Assembly: GCA_025642075.2 (NCBI GenBank) | Contig: JAODUO010001212.1 | Span: 1 to 64,000, forward strand | Origin: Ridgeia piscesae | Taxonomy: Eukaryota > Annelida > Polychaeta > Sabellida > Siboglinidae | Direction: 5' to 3' | DNA length: 64,000 nt | Shown: positions 34,901 through 50,703 of the stretch, one piece after another | Position numbering within the stretch: the stretch's first letter is position 1 | Layout of the letters: the number at the start of each line of letters is the position of its first letter | Notes under the pieces: generated by a model | What the model was told of the DNA's origin: nothing | The model's database searches: none | The model's input: only the letters and a program-made list of their open reading frames with translations | Program-made: the position numbers and the translations under genes

Positions 34901-36140
34901 CTTAATCTTGATGTCGGGTGTTGACTTCTGTGCACCAATCCGCCCTACTTGACACTGATTATCAGTGTACACAGTGTGCCTATTGTGCCATGTCACACAC
35001 TGGCTGGTCTTCTGGCCTTATGTTTATACAAGCCAGGTGTTTACATAACAAATTACCTTATATAATATACAAGATAGCTAAACTACTTCAAATGATTTTG
35101 TGATATTTCTGTTCCACTGTTTGTATGCATGCAATTTGTTCATGTCATTGCAAAAATTTAACAGAATAGTAATATTTAATAATATGGAAAACTATTGTTC
35201 ATGGCTCTATTATTTGGACAGACTGTAAGAATTAGCACTTACTTTAAAACATTTTATTGGATTACTGTATTTAAGAAAAATTGAACACTGATTTAAACAA
35301 AATGTTAGGACAGGATTTGGGCAGGGATCACAAGAGAAGAATGTTCCAGCTAGATTATACATTGTATACCTAAGCACTTAAAACTGAAGTGGATTATATA
35401 ACTTTACATAACAGTGCCAGGCGGCAGTGCAATTTTAATGCCAACATGCCCTTTATACTCATCACGTTTATGACTCCGCTGCTGATGAATTAGGTGACAA
35501 CTGTTTTAGAACAGATCCAATTTGATAGGGCCTGAAATAAACAGACCTGGGTTTGATCATGGAGACTGACTGGAATAACACAGCATGAACTGGGGCGCCC
35601 AGGGCCAGAGCCGGATAATTGACTGTGCTGACCTCCAGGCTTAGATAGTAAGGTGAATCTGGGCAGCATCACAACCCTCTTCCCTGTTTATCACCACCTC
35701 AGCCTGCCTGGCCCAGAACTATAAAAAGATGGCCCAAAAATCTCCCCAGGCACGGTTACTTATTGTGACATATCGCATTACCTAACATCCGTTTATTGGT
35801 TGTCTGAATACTGTGCATAACAGAGATACCTGAGAGTGAGGTTATGTCATATTTTATGACATTTCTAATAAAGGAATTTGCCTTTGTGTCGGTAGATTTA
35901 TTTTCAGAATTTGGAAGCAATACCTAATGGAAGAGATATGCCTTTATATTATTACATAGAGTTAACGCAAAAATATTGTATTTCACAAAATAAGTAAATA
36001 ATTTGCTAGAGAATTCCATAGAATGGAACATTATATTGGATAGAGCAGTTGTAAAATATCATTCACTTGATGATGAAATAATAATATAAATTATTAAACA
36101 ACACCTTCCGATGTGAAAACAGGTGAAATACTATATGCCA
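34901..36140. other. Intron 1: no recognised feature
   Basis: AT-rich intron. No supported signal. Confidence 0.45.
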
Positions 36141-36141
36141 A

Positions 36142-36273
36142 ACATGTTCCAAAGCTGCTCCAACCTTGTCCTAACTCTGTTCCAAACTTCTACCAAGCCT
36201 GTACTAGGCCTGTCCTAAGCCTGTCCCAAGCCTGCATCTAGCCTGCACCAAGCCTGTACCAAGCCTGACCTAA
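36142..36273 (+). repeat. Degenerate 11-bp minisatellite
   Basis: About 12 copies of an 11-bp unit close to CCAAGCCTGTA/C. The first copies (ttccaaagctg, tccaaccttgt) are the most diverged. A stray copy occurs near 36316. Confidence 0.8.
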
Positions 36274-37787
36274 ATACACCTGGGATGTTACACTGTACGT
36301 AGACTACATACGTCATAAGCCTGTCCCAAGTCCAAACATGTGCGAACTGCTTCTGCCAACCCTTTACCCAAACCTGTCACAACCCCCCTAGATCAGCCTC
36401 AAGCATGTCCATGGTACAACCACCTATCCCCATCCTTGACCCCGTTGGTTGTTTCCTCTTCAGAAGTGACTGTCTTGCACAGATTTCTGCATCAAAACCC
36501 GTCTGCTTACCAGGGATCAACAGCTGTGTAGTTTGCAGAGACATAGCTGAAGCTGTTTGCAGCTATAGGATTGCCTGTGTTGACTGGTGATCTGTCTTGT
36601 TGACGGTTGGTGCCAGACATCTGACGTATTCCCTCCTGCTCCTGACGTAGATCCTACCTTGCCACCAGCTCCCGATATGTTCCCCGTCTCTTGCCATTAT
36701 TTCTGTAATTGTTTTCTGTAGGTTTTCTAACAGTATATATTGCATTATTGTGGAGGAAGGACATGTCTTGTCAGTGTAGAATACACAGGTTGTGTGGTTG
36801 TATTTATGAGTAGGTATACAATTATTGTTTGTGAATTTTTCATATTGCACAAATGTTTCCTACAGTAGCAAGTATTCTTTCAAGATGTAATAAAAAATGA
36901 CAGTATTTAGAAATAGAATTATTAAAATCTTCTGCAGTGATGAGATCATGCTGCATTAAATTATCAGCAATTCTTGCAATTGAAACTGATACAAACCCCA
37001 AATATGTAGCATATATAACGTACTATGTATCTAGATATTGTTACAAAGGACATGTTACATTATTAATGTAATAAGCCTCTGTTTGGAAAGGTGTATGATT
37101 GAGTACCTGGTATTAGGCTGTGATAGAAATTTATGTATGAATAGTCTGCACATTAATTGAATGCTTCCCACAGACGTTAAGATGATGTTTAATTGATCAG
37201 ATATGAGTAAAGTATATGACATTGAGCTAAAGAACTGGATACTGTGACTTGCCCTTTATCTTTTACTCATTGCTATAGTCAACTCAGTCATCCTTGCAAG
37301 CTAGGGGTCATTGCACATACCCCTGGCTGATCGTCTCTGTAAAGCTGGGGATTGAGCAGAGTCGAATTATACAATTATAGCAATTAGACTCACCAGTTGC
37401 TACTCTGCCAGCCATACAGTTGTTACTCTGCCAGCGCAAATAAAATACCTCCCTAATTTGAAGATGGATACACAATTGGTGGGAATCCCAATATATTGAA
37501 ACATTCACGTCCTAAACATTGTTTATAGCATGAGCAACATATGGCTGAAATCAACCAAAATATTATATCACATGACCGGAGGCCGACCACACACATCGTA
37601 GGCAATTTGATTGGCTGATGATAAAAGGAGAATTTTTTAATAGGATGTGCCAGGGTTAAAGAAGAGCTGGCACTGCTGCCATCAGCCGCAGTGACTCGTA
37701 TCACACAAGAATGAACTCGTGGTTAATTCCTTGTGTGTGGATGCATTGTATGACATTTGATAACCATGGTTGTCTTCTCTTCTGCAG
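36274..37787. other. Intron 1, last part
   Basis: No feature until the splice acceptor. The intron ends with a pyrimidine-rich tract (tgtcttctcttctgcag) directly before exon 2. Confidence 0.5.
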
Positions 37788-38095
37788 ATGGCCGACGCCT
37801 GTTTCCGGTGCTCTTCAACTTGGCCACAAGGGCTAAGATCAGCAGCAACGCAACTTGCGGAGACAACGGGCCCGAGCGATTCTGTAGACTCGTGGAACAC
37901 GTGCAGCTCCGGTCATATGACATGCAGCCAAACGACAGACCACACTGTGACATTTGTGACAGCTACAGTCGCAGTCCCAATGACGCTCATCCTGTCACGA
38001 ATGCCATCGATGGCAGCAATAGTTGGTGGCAGAGTCCGACCATCACCACGGGCCAGATGTACAACTGGGTGACCATCACGCTTGACCTCCAGCAG
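37788..38095 (+). CDS. LAMA1/LAMA2-like: Laminin alpha (alpha-1/2 class), exon 2: first part of LN domain
   Basis: 308 nt, residues 27-129. It opens with DGRRLFPVLFNLA, continues with SNATCG (a potential N-glycosylation site, and the first LN cysteine), FCRLVEH, CDICD and NAIDGSNSWWQSP, and closes with WVTITLDLQQ. These are hallmark blocks of the laminin N-terminal domain, which mediates polymerisation of laminin heterotrimers in basement membranes. The pattern follows vertebrate alpha-1/alpha-2 more closely than alpha-5. The acceptor is cttctgcag|AT and the donor is CAG|GTGAGT. The open frame runs 16 codons past the donor, but that tail is intronic because the family's next block (QVAYV) is found in exon 3. 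The exon starts in phase 1 and ends in phase 0. Confidence 0.96.
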
Positions 38096-38101
38096 GTGAG
38101 T

Positions 38102-39104
38102 TTGTCAGGGGTTGTGTTTGGTCGAAGGTTTCATCTCTGGTGACCACTACGGTTGCCGAATTGGCTTAGACCTGGTACCTGAAAAAGACAACCGAAATCT
38201 CTTTATTGTTATTCAAAAATTTGGCTGATTTATTACCAGCTACAACATGTTAGCTGATTGGTGCAAATGTTATACATATTTAGTTTTGGTGAAGTCATCA
38301 TAAACAGTTCACTAGATCTGATCAAAATTCTGCAAGGTAATGACAAAAGAGATCATTGTACATCACTCATATAATTTGTAAATACCCTTGCTATACAAAT
38401 TGTTCTTCAAAGCATTTTTTGGCAAAAAGTTCGGTCTGGGCATATTTCATGATTTTTATTTTAAAATCTAAATTTGCTATCTAAAAATTTAAGTCTTTAA
38501 CTTACTTAAGTTTAAGGCAGCGTAAATAAAAAAGCTTTAGTTTTACTGCTAGAATAAATGAAGTTTCCACCATGCATGTATAACCATCCTATCAGGTCCC
38601 ATGGTAGATATCATATATCTGTCAGATTAGATATTGCATTATTAGATATCCTGTAACAACCATATCATAACTGGTTCACCATTGTAGACCTGTGACAGAT
38701 TGGTGTAGCAGGTGACACTTTGACACTGTTTTATTGAAGTGTGACATCAAAATCAGATTTCATCTCTGGTAGCGTTACTATCATTTGTAAAGAGAGAGGA
38801 AGTGTTGGGTGTTATAGACATCCTTCCCAGATCATTTTACCTATCTAAACAGATGTGTTGTAGGCATATTGAGATAACGCAGACACCTGGAACTTTCTGC
38901 AGGAAACAGATGAATTTTAAATAAGGCAACAGTTCATTGTTTGCCGTTTGCTAAGGAAAAAATTAAACCGCCAAATCTAATTGTAGTCATTCTGCACCTC
39001 AAGTTGATCGTAGAAACAGAGTTATCAGTTTAGATTGACACTTGTGAATCATTATCATTGATTGCATTGACACAATAATGCCATTGTTAGAGTACTGGTC
39101 TGAC
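38102..39104. other. Intron 2, first part: no recognised feature
   Basis: AT-rich intron. Nothing else is supported. Confidence 0.45.
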
Positions 39105-39300
39105 TGGATCAGTTCATGCAGCTGTATTTGCAGAGTACAGTGTATTTGGGTGTGCACAACAGAAGTATTGGTGGATGTATGTTAACGATAGTCTTTATGC
39201 AACATGGCTAAATGCTTCCCAGAGAAGTAGAGAAAGGAACAGGAAGTGAAGTCTACAGTACAGTAGATTGAGCAGTACAATGAACTGGATATCACATTAT
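39105..39300 (+). repeat. Dispersed repeat family, copy C
   Basis: Diverged match to the copies at 20110 and 34560: 'agttcatgcagctgtat' at the start, 'aatgcttcccagagaagtag' in the middle (compare 'gtgcttctcatagaagttg' at 34669) and 'ttgagcagtac' near the end. A shorter relative may lie at 37120-37235. Confidence 0.35.
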
Positions 39301-39324
39301 GTAAAAGTCACGCTTTTACCTTTA

Positions 39325-39790
39325 CTGTGGCCCAGTGTTTGATGGTTGCATTGTGACCAGCAGTACTGTGTTTGAACCCAATGCTGGCGGCCAATCTAGC
39401 CATTTTTTACATAATAATTGGGTACAACTTGCCTTCTAGCCTACCACCTGCCATATGGTGAGGAGGTTGGAAGTACGTATCTTGGGTGAGACCCTGAAAG
39501 TCATAGGTCGGACGGGTCTACCTGGTGTATATTCTAGGGAAGCACAACATCCCACACAGGTGGTAGATGTGTAACTTGTGTTTCACTCTGCCTCTCACCG
39601 GCTGGTTCTTGTATCTATCCCCTGCTGTGTCTAATGGCACCTTCAGGCCCAAGGTGGCTTCCTGGTTGGGCTTGTGGTGTGAGGCACCAATCTGGCAGCT
39701 TGTGTGACAGTAATTCGGCCTACTGCTGTAAATAGGCAACTCCCTTGCTGTACACATAGCGTCATGTAGAGACCTGGCCAACCGTCATTT
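39325..39790 (+). mobile_element. Candidate tRNA-derived SINE
   Basis: TGTGGCCCAGTG (39326-39337) resembles the A box of RNA polymerase III promoters, and GTTTGAACCC (39370-39379) resembles the B box, each with about one mismatch to the consensus. The spacing is near that of tRNA genes. About 400 bp of non-AT-rich sequence follows, a plausible SINE body. It cannot fold as a good cloverleaf, so it is not a tRNA gene. The 3' boundary is a guess. Confidence 0.35.
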
Positions 39791-39914
39791 GGACCAGTAA
39801 AACCCATTTTGGATAGGTATAAATATTACTAGATGGGTAAAGAAATAAGGAGCAAAAAGCAGGTCTTCAAAAATCATATGTATTGTCAATTATGGCTTGA
39901 AAATGGCTTATGTG

Positions 39915-40880
39915 TGTGTGCCAGTTAATATGCTGTCTGTACAGGGATCCACCACAGTTGCTAGTGTAGTACTTGAGCAATATATGAGGCGCCAAGTTGG
40001 CATTATGTGTACGTCATTAATATGGCCTACAGTTGTAGCTGAATTCCTACAGGGATCTATCATAGGTTTTCCTCTAAATTACAGGCACTATGTGAGCCAG
40101 TATATGAGTTGCCATGCAGACTGTGTATATATGATGACATGATGGCAACGTTATGGCATAATGTTATAGCTAACTCCCTACAAGGATCTAGATCATGGTG
40201 TATAGTCTAGATTACTGGTAATATGTTAGCTGCCATGGTAAACCAGGTATAAAGTAACACAGACTTATTTTAAACGCAAGGCAAAACTAGCTGTCTGTCG
40301 GCAAAACTAGCTGTCTGTCTGGGTCATATCCCATCTATTTTGTACCATATTTGTCATCTTTCAGTGAGTGGGTTATTTTCAATGACAAATGATCCAAAAG
40401 TACTCAAAGAACATTTGTCAAACTGTGGACGTTGGTTTTTCAGATTGCCCAATATCTAATCCTGTTTTTTCTCAAAACTGCTTAAAAAAATTAGCTTCTG
40501 GTTTAGCAATATAATTATCAAGAACTAATGAAGATATTTCAGCAAATGAGATATCATTTTAAAGCTTAAGATCTGTGGAATCCAAAAAGGCACAAAAGTA
40601 TCAGAAAAATTGTGACTTAATAGAATGACACCCACTCACTTTGCTGTGGCACGTCACATGTGAACCAGTATAAGAGATGTCAGGCAGACAACAATTATCT
40701 GTGTCAGACCCTGATATTGCCTAATGCTGTAGCTGACTCCCTGTAGGGTCTATCACAGTTTTTTGTCTCAATTACAGCCAATATATATGAGGCAATGTAT
40801 AGACACCATGCAGACACTATATATCTCTGACAATACATGGCTCTATCATAGGTTTTAGTCTAGTACATGCAATATTAGTT
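39915..40880 (+). repeat. Degenerate tandem repeat, unit about 100-130 bp
   Basis: Anchor phrases recur: 'acagggatccaccacag' (39942), 'ctacagggatctatcatagg' (40048), 'ctacaaggatctagatcatg' (40179), 'ctgtagggtctatcacag' (40740) and 'tggctctatcatagg' (40840). Between them are recurring 'gccagtatatgag.tgccatgcagac'-like blocks. About 380 bp at 40260-40640 does not follow the pattern and looks inserted. Confidence 0.6.
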
Positions 40881-41130
40881 ACAACGATAGCCAGCTCTGA
40901 TTGCTAGCTGTACTTCAATGTCATGATGTGCATGTCAGATTATTTTACATTCCAATTCTGATTACATTGGCATGCTTCGTGTTGGCTGTACTTTCCTTCT
41001 ATAGATATATTTCTACAGATGTATTTTTTTGCATTTGTTGTATGTAATCACATAGCAGAATTAACTTATTGATTGAAGTAAAGACAATAATTGCAATACA
41101 TTAACACCAAGCAGTGCAAGAATTTATTTC

Positions 41131-41819
41131 ACCGACCGACCGACCGACCGACCGACCGACCGACCGACCGACAGACCGACCGACCGACCGACCGACCGAC
41201 CGACCGACCGACCGACCGACCGACCGACCGACCGACCGACCGACCGACCGACCGACCGACCGACGACCCGACCGACTGCCGACCGACCGACCGACCGACC
41301 GACGACGACCGACCGACACGACCGACCGACCGACCGACCGACCGACGCCGACCGACCGATCCGACCGACCGACGACCCGACCGATCCGACCGACGACACG
41401 ACCGACCGACCGACCGACGACCGACGACCGACCGACCGACCGACCGACATCGATCCGACCGACCGACCGACCACGACGATCGATCCGACCGACCGACCGA
41501 CCGACCGACCGACGACCGACTCGATCGACCGACCGACCGACCGACCGACCGACCGACCGACCGACCGACCGACGACCGACCGACCGACCGACCGACCGAC
41601 CGACCGACCGACCGACCGACCGACCGACCGACCGACCGACCGACCGACCGACGACCGACCGAGACACGACCGACCGACCGACCGACCGACCGACCGACCG
41701 ACCGACCGACCGATCACGACGACACGACGACCGACCGACGACGACACGACGACGACGACCGACGACAACGACGAACGACATCGATCGACGATCGATGACT
41801 GATCGACCACTGACTAGAC

Positions 41820-41870
<51 letters not shown>

Positions 41871-41871
41871 T
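41131..41871. repeat. (CCGA)n array grading into (GACA)n
   Basis: Nearly pure ACCG/CCGA repeats (41131-41262) are followed by an interrupted zone rich in CGACGA, GATC and ACACGA variants, then more CCGA, degenerate CGA trinucleotides (41710-41800) and finally about 50 bp of GACA (41821-41870). A CpG occurs every four bases in the pure parts. The RPTD and GRSV frames are artefacts. Confidence 0.97.
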
Positions 41872-44734
41872 AAATATAGTAAAGCTTTAGATAAAATATA
41901 TAGTTCACAGCAATACTAAAATAATAATATTAAAAAAAAATCTAAGAGATGTTATTCTAAACAAATAACTATAACCAGCAAGTCATCCACAATAAAAATA
42001 AATGCCTGTACTTATTGTGTAATGCTAATATTTAGAGACTTTTTATTAATAAGTTAAGAAAGAAAGAAAGAATAAGAAGTTCCATTCTGAGTAACAGTTT
42101 CATATAGAAATGGTAAGTGAAAAAACACCAGTGTGTTCCTGTGCCCTTCTGAGATGCTTAGACATCCAGTAGTGTATTCTGAACTGATGTCAACATGATA
42201 GATGAGCAATGACTGGCTTTACTGATGTGAACCTGGCCAAACCAAACCACTGCATACTGCTGTCCGCTTGGTCATCGAACTCTGAATTCTGCTTCATGTG
42301 GCACTAATCAGATCAAGATTCTCAGGACATGTGATGTATTGAAGCAGGTACATTGACAGGTAATGGCTTACAGGCAAGGTGGGGCATTCCGCCTCAGTGG
42401 GTGTTGATCCTGTTAATCCTGGGCAGAGATAGCGGGCACCATGCAGTGCTAGGCCTGCAACTTCTTGTGAGACTATGACCCAATGTGTCTCTGTATACTA
42501 CAGCGATGTCCAGTTGTTTGTGCTACTATGCCACTGTCTCTTCTTGTTGCAAGCCTGGAATTTGCAAAGATGGAATTTTATATAATCCTATATTGTATAA
42601 ATGTATACTGAATACAGTAGATAAGTTCTTTGTGTATGTTCATGTGAATACAGCAGCAGTGCCGCACTGAACTAGGCACCAGGCACCGGGCCATTGGTTG
42701 ACTTACATATCACTTACACATGCACTATGTATGAAGGAGAAATAATGCATTTTATTCGCGCAGAATTTATGGTGGCAAATAATGTTTTTTTTAAATTGGT
42801 TTCATTAAATTTTTTGTGTGATTCATATATTGTCATCGGAAGAAGTAATATAAGCTTGCATGTGTAAAAATAGTAATTCTGAAACAGCATAAAATGCCAA
42901 TGTGACTACCGAGTATACAGCCATATGGTACACAGTGCCACTTGTAGGGAGGGGCCTTCCAGTGGGCAGCAATAAATTATACTGCACTCTGCCAATCACC
43001 TGGTCAACTGGACACCTAACATGACATGGCAGTTGTTTGATTGATCACACCCTCTCCAGTAAAACCTATGATCCCTGACAACCCACTTGACTTTATGTTT
43101 GATGGCTGTGAACCCAGGAAGTCCCAATTCATTGTCTGGTCAGACTGTTGTTCAATGACGCCTGTTTAAACTAAGGCAGGAAACTCCCATAGTATACATT
43201 TGACTCTCGGTATGTTGGTCACCTCTCTTGCTTTTGCTCCTTCCCTCCCTCCGTACTGCCCTCGCTCTCTCTCTTCCCCCCACTCTCCCGCCCTTATATT
43301 AAATTTAATTAATGCTCTATATGTTCATTTCACATTAATAAAAATGCTGTTTCTATGAGCATATTACCTGGGGGTAGTAGTTTACAAAACGTACCTCTGA
43401 CCGTCTGTAAGTGCAGATTCCTCAGCAATGTCTGACAACAAAATACGGAGTAGTTTGCAAAAAAGGAGGTAATACCCAGTGACAAACAGTGCAGACTCAG
43501 CCAAAGTAGTCATTATTTTTGCATTTGCAATACAAACATTTCTTCAGTGCATGAAGTGTTAGTGCACACAGGTATAATTATTATGGGCATATAAAGTCAC
43601 ATGTTAATGGTGCCCAGTAACGTAAGTACGCCTGGGTAAATATGATCATGGTCCTAGTGATGCTGCTCTGGCTATTTAGCATTCACTTTGATCATTATAT
43701 GGACATTAAGTTTGCTCTTACTCTGCCTGGTTTCACTTTCATGAACTTTATTAACCATGTTCCCGTAGCATCAAAGATGGAGTGATTATGTTGCAAGTGT
43801 AATTGATTAAGTAAATTTGATGATTGATTAAAATGCACCATTAAACATTATGATAAAGAGGATTACTCAGAAAAATGTATTGCCAGTACCATCATGGTAT
43901 GGGGTCATTTGATACAGACTGATGTGACTCGGTACAGTTGTAGAAGACACTTTGCAGTTAAGGTCACTCTAGGATAGTCCAAAATGTGTTTCATATACAG
44001 CAGTCTAGAAAATTACTCTTGCTACTGTATTAGGGTCACCTTGCAAATTGGGTCGATTTTTCCCAGTCCCAAGGGTTGTCTTAATTGTGGTTCCACAGTA
44101 TATACACATTAAAGCCCCCTTTCCTTCTCAAAACAGCTGCAGATATTAAAATAAATAATTATCTTCCTTAGTTTCACTTTCATTTTGTACATGTGATTGA
44201 CTATTTAAAGCATGCCATTGAACTTGCAAGACTACATTTTGTTTATTCTCATGAAGCTGGATTTATTGCCCAGAGGCCAGTTTCATGAAGCTCTCTTGAG
44301 ATAAATGCAATTACTTAGCGTCATATGTTTGCATAAACTCTTGTGTTCACTAAACACGTCATCCTTTTCTAAGATGATTATCTTAGCATTAATACTTTGC
44401 GGAGCTGCTTCATGAAACTGGCCCCTGGTTCCACCAGGAGTAAAATGACCATCAACATGACAATTTGCCCAGCTGTCTGTGAACCATGGTCAAGTCAATC
44501 TTCTAAACCTACAGGTCAGTCACACCTCCTGTTCTCCAGATACTGTCTGTTTGTTACCACAGCCACTTTGTTTGCCTTGTAAGGGTCAAATGTGTTTGTA
44601 TACAATTCCCTTTATGGCCCCATTCAGATGTGTTTGGAACAGCTTAGGGCGTCTGGGCAAACAATAGCTTTGATGAGGTGAAGACAGAAAGATTAATGTC
44701 AAGAGCAAGGAAGCTTAAGATAAACAGAGCCTGA
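41872..44734. other. Intron 2: no recognised feature
   Basis: AT-rich intron. 'tttcatgaagct' and 'cttcatgaaact' (44281, 44408) bracket about 130 bp and may mark a small decayed element. No gene signal. Confidence 0.4.
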
Positions 44735-45160
44735 ACACAGGGTTGAGTTGGAAAGTTTCAGATAGTTCAGGGCCAGAAGATAGGGTAGCAGCGGTAGGCA
44801 GTTTTAGATAGGTTCATGTCAGCAGACAAGTTAGACTGGGAAAATTTCAGATACATGTTCACCAAAATAAAATTACAAGGTAGATTGATGATAATTAAGA
44901 TACATCAATGCCAGAAGATTGGGTGGGTAAAATTGGGAGGTTTTAGATGAGTCTGCCAAACATCATTTAAAATGTAATAGAGAGAAATCAGGAAGAACAG
45001 GAATCTTTTTAGATGGGACAGGCCTGAAGACAGGGAAGTTTGAGATGGATGTGTGATAAAAGATGGTGGGATATGGATGTTTGAGGTGGGTTTGTCACAA
45101 GAGATAGGGTAGTACAGAGAAGTTTCAGATACATGAATATCAAAAATCAGGGTGTATTTC
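44735..45160 (+). repeat. Degenerate minisatellite, unit about 42 bp
   Basis: About nine copies of a unit built from 'aagtttcagatacat' followed by 'gccagaagatagggtag' are recognisable, for example at 44751, 44797, 44839, 44895, 44938, 45005, 45037, 45079 and 45118. Spacing varies between about 36 and 65 bp, and some copies are interrupted. Confidence 0.6.
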
Positions 45161-48312
<3,152 letters not shown>

Positions 48313-48394
48313 CGCCAGCGCCTGTCGAGTGATGAGGTAGACCAATGATGAATCGTTGCTGGAGTGTGGCTACGGAGACTGTATGACATACACT

Positions 48395-48415
48395 TTCCAG
48401 TGATCATCACTGGAA
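48395..48415. repeat. 10-bp palindrome with one-base centre
   Basis: TTCCAGTGAT-C-ATCACTGGAA, a perfect inverted repeat about 85 bp after the GA array. Confidence 0.7.
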
Positions 48416-50256
48416 GGGTGTGATAATCTTTATTAGTAACTATTTCAGCACTTGGAAGTATGCCAATATGTGAATGAACAATGTGGTTTTGAATTTTTTG
48501 TAGTTTTGGTATTATAAATTATTTTAAACGTGTTAAAGAAATATCATCAGATTCAGGAATAGTAGTTATTCTTATCATTTAAAATCTCTCTGAATGTGGA
48601 ACACATCACTGTGAAACATGAGAAGATAATATGCTTAAATAAGTTATAGTATTGTTTATGTGTTAGGTAATTTTACATTTGGGACCTTCCAATTAATTGT
48701 CAGTTGGTTGCGTCACTCCTCACAGATGTTTTTCATTACCCGGTAGTCCTTAATTGGGCCAACTCTTGAGAATGTCGATGGTACATTTAATTGGGAAAAT
48801 ATCTAGATACTGCTGAGTGAGTTTTATTTGAAATTGAGCAATGCAGAACACAGTATGTAGACAAAACAAAATGTTACTATGTGTAACTGTTGGTTGGCAG
48901 TAAAGGATAGGCGGCATCACCAGGCAATGTTCATTCAAGACAGTTCGACTGTTTGTGGAAATTATTATAATTACGTTATACTGGTAAATTGTCCATGCTA
49001 TATAGGCCTCTGCATCAGTTCATGGAAATCTTCCTGGCATATACCCAGAAATGTGAGGTCACAGGTACTTGTAACAAGTGAGCAGGCAGTAGCCAGGTGG
49101 TTGGTCTCACACCTTTCCAAGGTTTCTCATATTGTGTCTCATAATGAATTAGCTGTCTTCAGTCGGTAGACTTGCTCCAGGTGTCAGGGCTGAGACTGGT
49201 TCAGGAGGCTACAGCTGAGTTCAGATCACCATTTTATTTCGGGGTTCGTTTTGTGTGAATAATGTGTCAATGATATGCTGTAACTACCCATAGGTACTAC
49301 CAGGAGGGTAATAATTATAACAACAATAAACTTACCAACAATCAAACTTGTAAGTGTATGTACATTTTTACATGAATTTATATTACATGCCTGAAATGCA
49401 TTACCATAATATGGGAAAATACTGGTGTCAATAGAATATGGTCTAAACGGTAAATTTAAATGTCCCTCATATCCATATCTCAATGTTCCTGTCCCTGTTC
49501 TACAATTGAATTTAAATAGATATGCAGATATTAAGATTCTGATATCACAATATACCTACCGGTACTTAGTTAGAATACAAGAATTAGGTTGTCCTGGCAT
49601 TATAATTAATTGTGTGATTGTCAGATTTAATTTGTCCTAGTAAATAGTGTCACATAAAATATGTGAATTATTTATGTAGAGTTTAAAACAATAATTACAA
49701 ATGCAAAATAGAAAGTAGTGAGTGAGGCAGCTGGCTGTTGGAAGAGAAAAATCACACAAAGGCAAGTAATGATGAAATAAGTGGTTTAAGGTGACCATGT
49801 TTTTAAAAATGATAGTTTCTTATTTATCTATACGTAACCCCTACATTTGTCAGTCATATCTATGTAATGACACTATCAAATTAATGTTTGTTTAACTTTG
49901 CCTATGTAATATACTGTAGGATGCGCTAGAGGATTTGCAAACTTCTGCAAGCACAGCAGAAAAACTTAATGGGTTCCAGAATGTGACCCTAAAAGCAAGG
50001 AAGTTCACTTCTGCTATTGATTCTCCGCCAGTCTGGGTGATTTATTACTGTGCCTACTTATCCAGCTTCCTTTCACAGCCCTGACTGCTTCCCAGCATCA
50101 CAAGGATGCGGGAAGTATAAGGAAATGGCAGAATGTGGCAGTAGTGTGGATGGAATATGTTGGCGGGTGTGTAGTGGCTTACATCGCTCAAGGTGATGAT
50201 AGTGGTGTGTTAGCACCATGGAGATATCTCTGCACAGTTGAGTATAGAACATACAA
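48416..50256. other. Intron 2: no recognised feature
   Basis: AT-rich intron. No supported signal. Confidence 0.45.
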
Positions 50257-50257
50257 A

Positions 50258-50346
<89 letters not shown>
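50257..50346. repeat. (TA)n microsatellite, outer
   Basis: About 90 bp of TA with one GT variant at 50274. It borders the left arm of the foldback. Confidence 0.97.
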
Positions 50347-50349
<3 letters not shown>

Positions 50350-50350
50350 C

Positions 50351-50504
50351 GCAAGCGAATTGCATGGACATGGAAATGTATGGTGGAGAAGCTATTTCAA
50401 ACAAATGTTTTTGTTGTTGTTACAACAGGTGACTGTAGTTCTCAGAAGATTTAATTGTACACTGTAAAGTGTATCAATCAATTCTTACATAACATCACAA
50501 CTTG

Positions 50505-50544
<40 letters not shown>

Positions 50545-50703
50545 AACCAATTTTTTGTAAGAAATTAACTTTGGAATACACTATTACTATTAAATCTTCT
50601 GAAACTACAGTCACCTGTTGTAACAACAACAAAAACAGTTGTTTGTAATTGCTTCTCCAGCATACATTTCCATGCTCCAATGACAACTCGCCTGTGCCCG
50701 TTT
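50351..50703. mobile_element. Foldback element with long arms and a (TA)n centre
   Basis: The left arm (about 50351-50507) and right arm (about 50541-50703) are inverted copies. The core (50369-50454 against 50590-50674) pairs almost throughout, including TTTTTGTTGTTGTTACAACA and its complement, and AGGTGACTGTAGTT and its complement. The inner arms (50455-50507, 50541-50589) pair more loosely. The loop is (TA)n at 50508-50541. No coding capacity. It could be a foldback/MITE insertion or an inverted duplication next to the outer TA array. Confidence 0.7.

Noticed and set aside
37120..37235. Fourth copy of the dispersed repeat family
   Set aside because: Only 'aatgcttcccacagacg' and weak neighbouring similarity are shared, not enough to call.
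38096..38143. Extension of laminin exon 2 to the end of the open frame
   Set aside because: A strong GTGAGT donor at 38096 and the phase-correct continuation at 61781 show the tail is intronic.
41091..41890. Frames of about 230-258 codons on both strands
   Set aside because: Translation of the CCGA array. Both strands and several frames are open only because the tetranucleotide lacks stops.
49095..49230. tRNA-like or SINE promoter (TAGCCAGGTGGTT...)
   Set aside because: Box A has a mismatch at a key position and no B box is found at proper distance.
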